Shown here: piece after piece, positions 5,554 through 6,872 of the stretch | How positions within the stretch are numbered: position 1 is the stretch's first letter | How the letters are laid out: each line of letters opens with the position of its first letter | Assembly: GCA_955652625.1 (NCBI GenBank) | Contig: CATPBM010000128.1 | Coordinates: forward strand, 1-6,872 | Direction: 5' to 3' | DNA: 6,872 bases | Source: an uncultured Steroidobacteraceae bacterium | GTDB lineage: Bacteria > Pseudomonadota > Gammaproteobacteria > Steroidobacterales > Steroidobacteraceae | Position numbers and translations under genes: made by a program | The notes under the pieces: generated by a model | Told to the model about the DNA's origin: nothing | The model's database searches: none | What the model saw: only the letters and a program-made list of their open reading frames with translations

Positions 5554-6872
5554 ATGAGCGTGAGCGCAATTTCACCGGGTGCCCCTGAGCAGCGGGTCAC
5601 CCGTTTCGCCCCCAGTCCCACCGGCGAGCTGCACCTGGGGAATGCGCGCACCGCCCTGTTCAGCCTGTTGCTCGCGCGCGGCGCCGGCGGCCGCTTCCTG
5701 CTGCGCATCGAGGATACGGACACCGAGCGCAGCCGCGAAGCGCACACCACGGCGCTGATGGCGGACCTGCGCTGGCTGGGCATCGACTGGGATGCGGGAC
5801 CGGACCGCGAGGACGAGCGCGGGCCGTACCGGCAGTCGCAGCGCGCCGCGCTCTACGCGCGCTACTTCGCTGACCTCGAACGCCAGGACGCCCTCTACCG
5901 GTGCTTCTGCACGTCGCTGGAGCTCGAGGTGTCGCGGCGTACGCAGCGGGCGGCGGGCAGGCCGCCGCGCTATGCCGGCACCTGCCGCGACCTCAGCGCT
6001 GCTGAGCGCGCGCGCCGCCAGACGCAGGGCCTCGCGAGTACGCTGCGCTTTCGCGTGCCGCGCGGCGCGCGCATCAGCTTCGTGGACTTCGTGCATGGAC
6101 CGCAGGATTTCCTCAGCGACGACATCGGGGACTTCGTGGTGCGGCGCGCCGACGGCTCGGCGGCGTTCTTTTTTTCCAACGCCGTCGACGATGCGCACAT
6201 GGGCGTGACCCAGGTGCTGCGCGGCGAGGATCATCTGACCAACACTCCGCGGCAGCTCATGATCCTCGCGGCGCTCGGGCTTGGGGCGCCCGAGTACGGA
6301 CACGTGGCGCTCATCGTGGGCGCCGACGGGGTGCCGCTGTCCAAGCGCCACGGGGCAGTGAGCGTGCGCGAATACCGCGAGCGCGGCTACCAGCCGCTCG
6401 CGCTCACCGATCACCTGTTCAGGCTCGGGCACTCGACCCCCCTGCACGGCCTGCTCACCGTGGAGCAGATGGCACGCGCTTTCGACCCGGCGCATCTGGG
6501 CCGCGCACCGGCGCGCTTCGATGAGCAGCAGCTCAACGTGTGGCAAAAAGAGGCCGTGCATCACCTCTCGGCGGATGCCGCGCGCACCTGGCTATCACCC
6601 GTACTGCCGCCGGGGCTGGATGAGCAGGCCGCCGCGGCGTTCGTCGCGGCGCTGCTGCCGAATGTGGTGCTGCCCGAGGATGCCCGCCCCTGGGTGGACA
6701 TCGTGTTTGGCGGGCCGCCCGCGCTCGAGCCCGCCGGGGAGGAACTGGTGCGCGAGGCGGGCGCCAGGTACTTCGGCGCGGCCGCAGCGGCCGCCGCCAA
6801 AGACGGCAGCGATCTGCCGGCGATCGCCGGGGCGGTGCGCGCGGCCACGGGGCGCAAGGGTGCGGCACTCTA
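5554..6872 (+). CDS. gltX: Glutamyl-tRNA synthetase GltX (3' partial)
   Basis: A class I synthetase that charges tRNA with glutamate in the cytoplasm. The 439 visible residues are open to the window edge. They end in TGRKGAAL, which in the family lies about 40-60 residues before the C-terminus. The HIGH-type motif is FAPSPTGELHLGNARTAL at 18-35, followed by RIEDTDTERS (51-60). A zinc-binding insertion carries C117, C119, Y140 and C144. RGEDHLTNTPRQ is at 223-234 and the KMSKS-type motif PLSKRHGAVSV at 261-271. The helical anticodon-binding region follows, with a run of seven alanines at 409-415. An in-frame TAA at 5542 limits the start to ATG 5554 or GTG 5560; ATG is preferred. No Shine-Dalgarno precedes either. 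Where E. coli GltX has His127 as the fourth zinc ligand, this protein has D146. It is transcribed divergently from ppiA-lpxH. Whether it charges tRNA-Glu only, or also tRNA-Gln as some paralogues do, cannot be decided here. Confidence 0.96.
   Translation, partial: MSVSAISPGAPEQRVTRFAPSPTGELHLGNARTALFSLLLARGAGGRFLLRIEDTDTERSREAHTTALMADLRWLGIDWDAGPDREDERGPYRQSQRAALYARYFADLERQDALYRCFCTSLELEVSRRTQRAAGRPPRYAGTCRDLSAAERARRQTQGLASTLRFRVPRGARISFVDFVHGPQDFLSDDIGDFVVRRADGSAAFFFSNAVDDAHMGVTQVLRGEDHLTNTPRQLMILAALGLGAPEYGHVALIVGADGVPLSKRHGAVSVREYRERGYQPLALTDHLFRLGHSTPLHGLLTVEQMARAFDPAHLGRAPARFDEQQLNVWQKEAVHHLSADAARTWLSPVLPPGLDEQAAAAFVAALLPNVVLPEDARPWVDIVFGGPPALEPAGEELVREAGARYFGAAAAAAAKDGSDLPAIAGAVRAATGRKGAAL

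Noticed and set aside
5442..5783. Upstream extension of the cyclophilin frame to 335 residues
   Set aside because: It would run into gltX and bury the signal peptide; a good Shine-Dalgarno sits at ATG 5441.
5572..6564. 330-codon open frame on the minus strand across gltX
   Set aside because: Complementary to the GltX catalytic domain, whose motifs are unmistakable on the plus strand.

Overview
The window is about 6.9 kb of visibly GC-rich DNA, densely packed with genes and with long antisense open frames typical of such DNA. It suggests a free-living gammaproteobacterium. The grounds are an LpxH-type UDP-2,3-diacylglucosamine hydrolase next to a cyclophilin gene, a MiaE tRNA hydroxylase, an OmpR/EnvZ-type two-component pair and a Spy/CpxP-like periplasmic protein. 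The genus cannot be read from the sequence. I see no mobile elements, CRISPR arrays, tRNA or rRNA genes, and no gene-free stretch longer than about 160 bases.

Layout. (1) Bases 1-1169, plus strand: the 3' part of a Hanks-type Ser/Thr protein kinase gene, overlapped by 4 bases by miaE. (2) Bases 1266-3973, plus strand: an envelope-stress-like cluster. It holds an OmpR-subfamily response regulator, an EnvZ-like membrane histidine kinase 16 bases later, and then a secreted His/Met-rich Spy/CpxP-like protein. Before the last gene lies an operator-like element with a 10-base direct repeat inside a 7-base inverted repeat. (3) Bases 3974-4045: a short convergent gap with two back-to-back hairpins. 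(4) Bases 4046-5441, minus strand: a secreted cyclophilin-type peptidyl-prolyl isomerase followed 4 bases later by lpxH. (5) Bases 5442-5553: a divergent promoter region. (6) Bases 5554 to the window end, plus strand: gltX, glutamyl-tRNA synthetase, cut off by the window edge shortly before its natural end.

How they fit together. The regulator and sensor most likely form one signalling unit that reads the cell envelope. The small periplasmic protein downstream, with its His-rich tail, is the obvious candidate output. The cyclophilin and LpxH both serve the envelope (periplasmic folding and lipid A synthesis). MiaE and GltX both act on tRNA. Most of the window is ordinary core genome. The parts that deserve a second look are the kinase-miaE coupling, the sensor-regulator-Spy-like module with its putative operator, and the presence of a GluRS gene where related bacteria, as I recall, keep a different class I synthetase. 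I do not see convincing evidence of a wholly new system.
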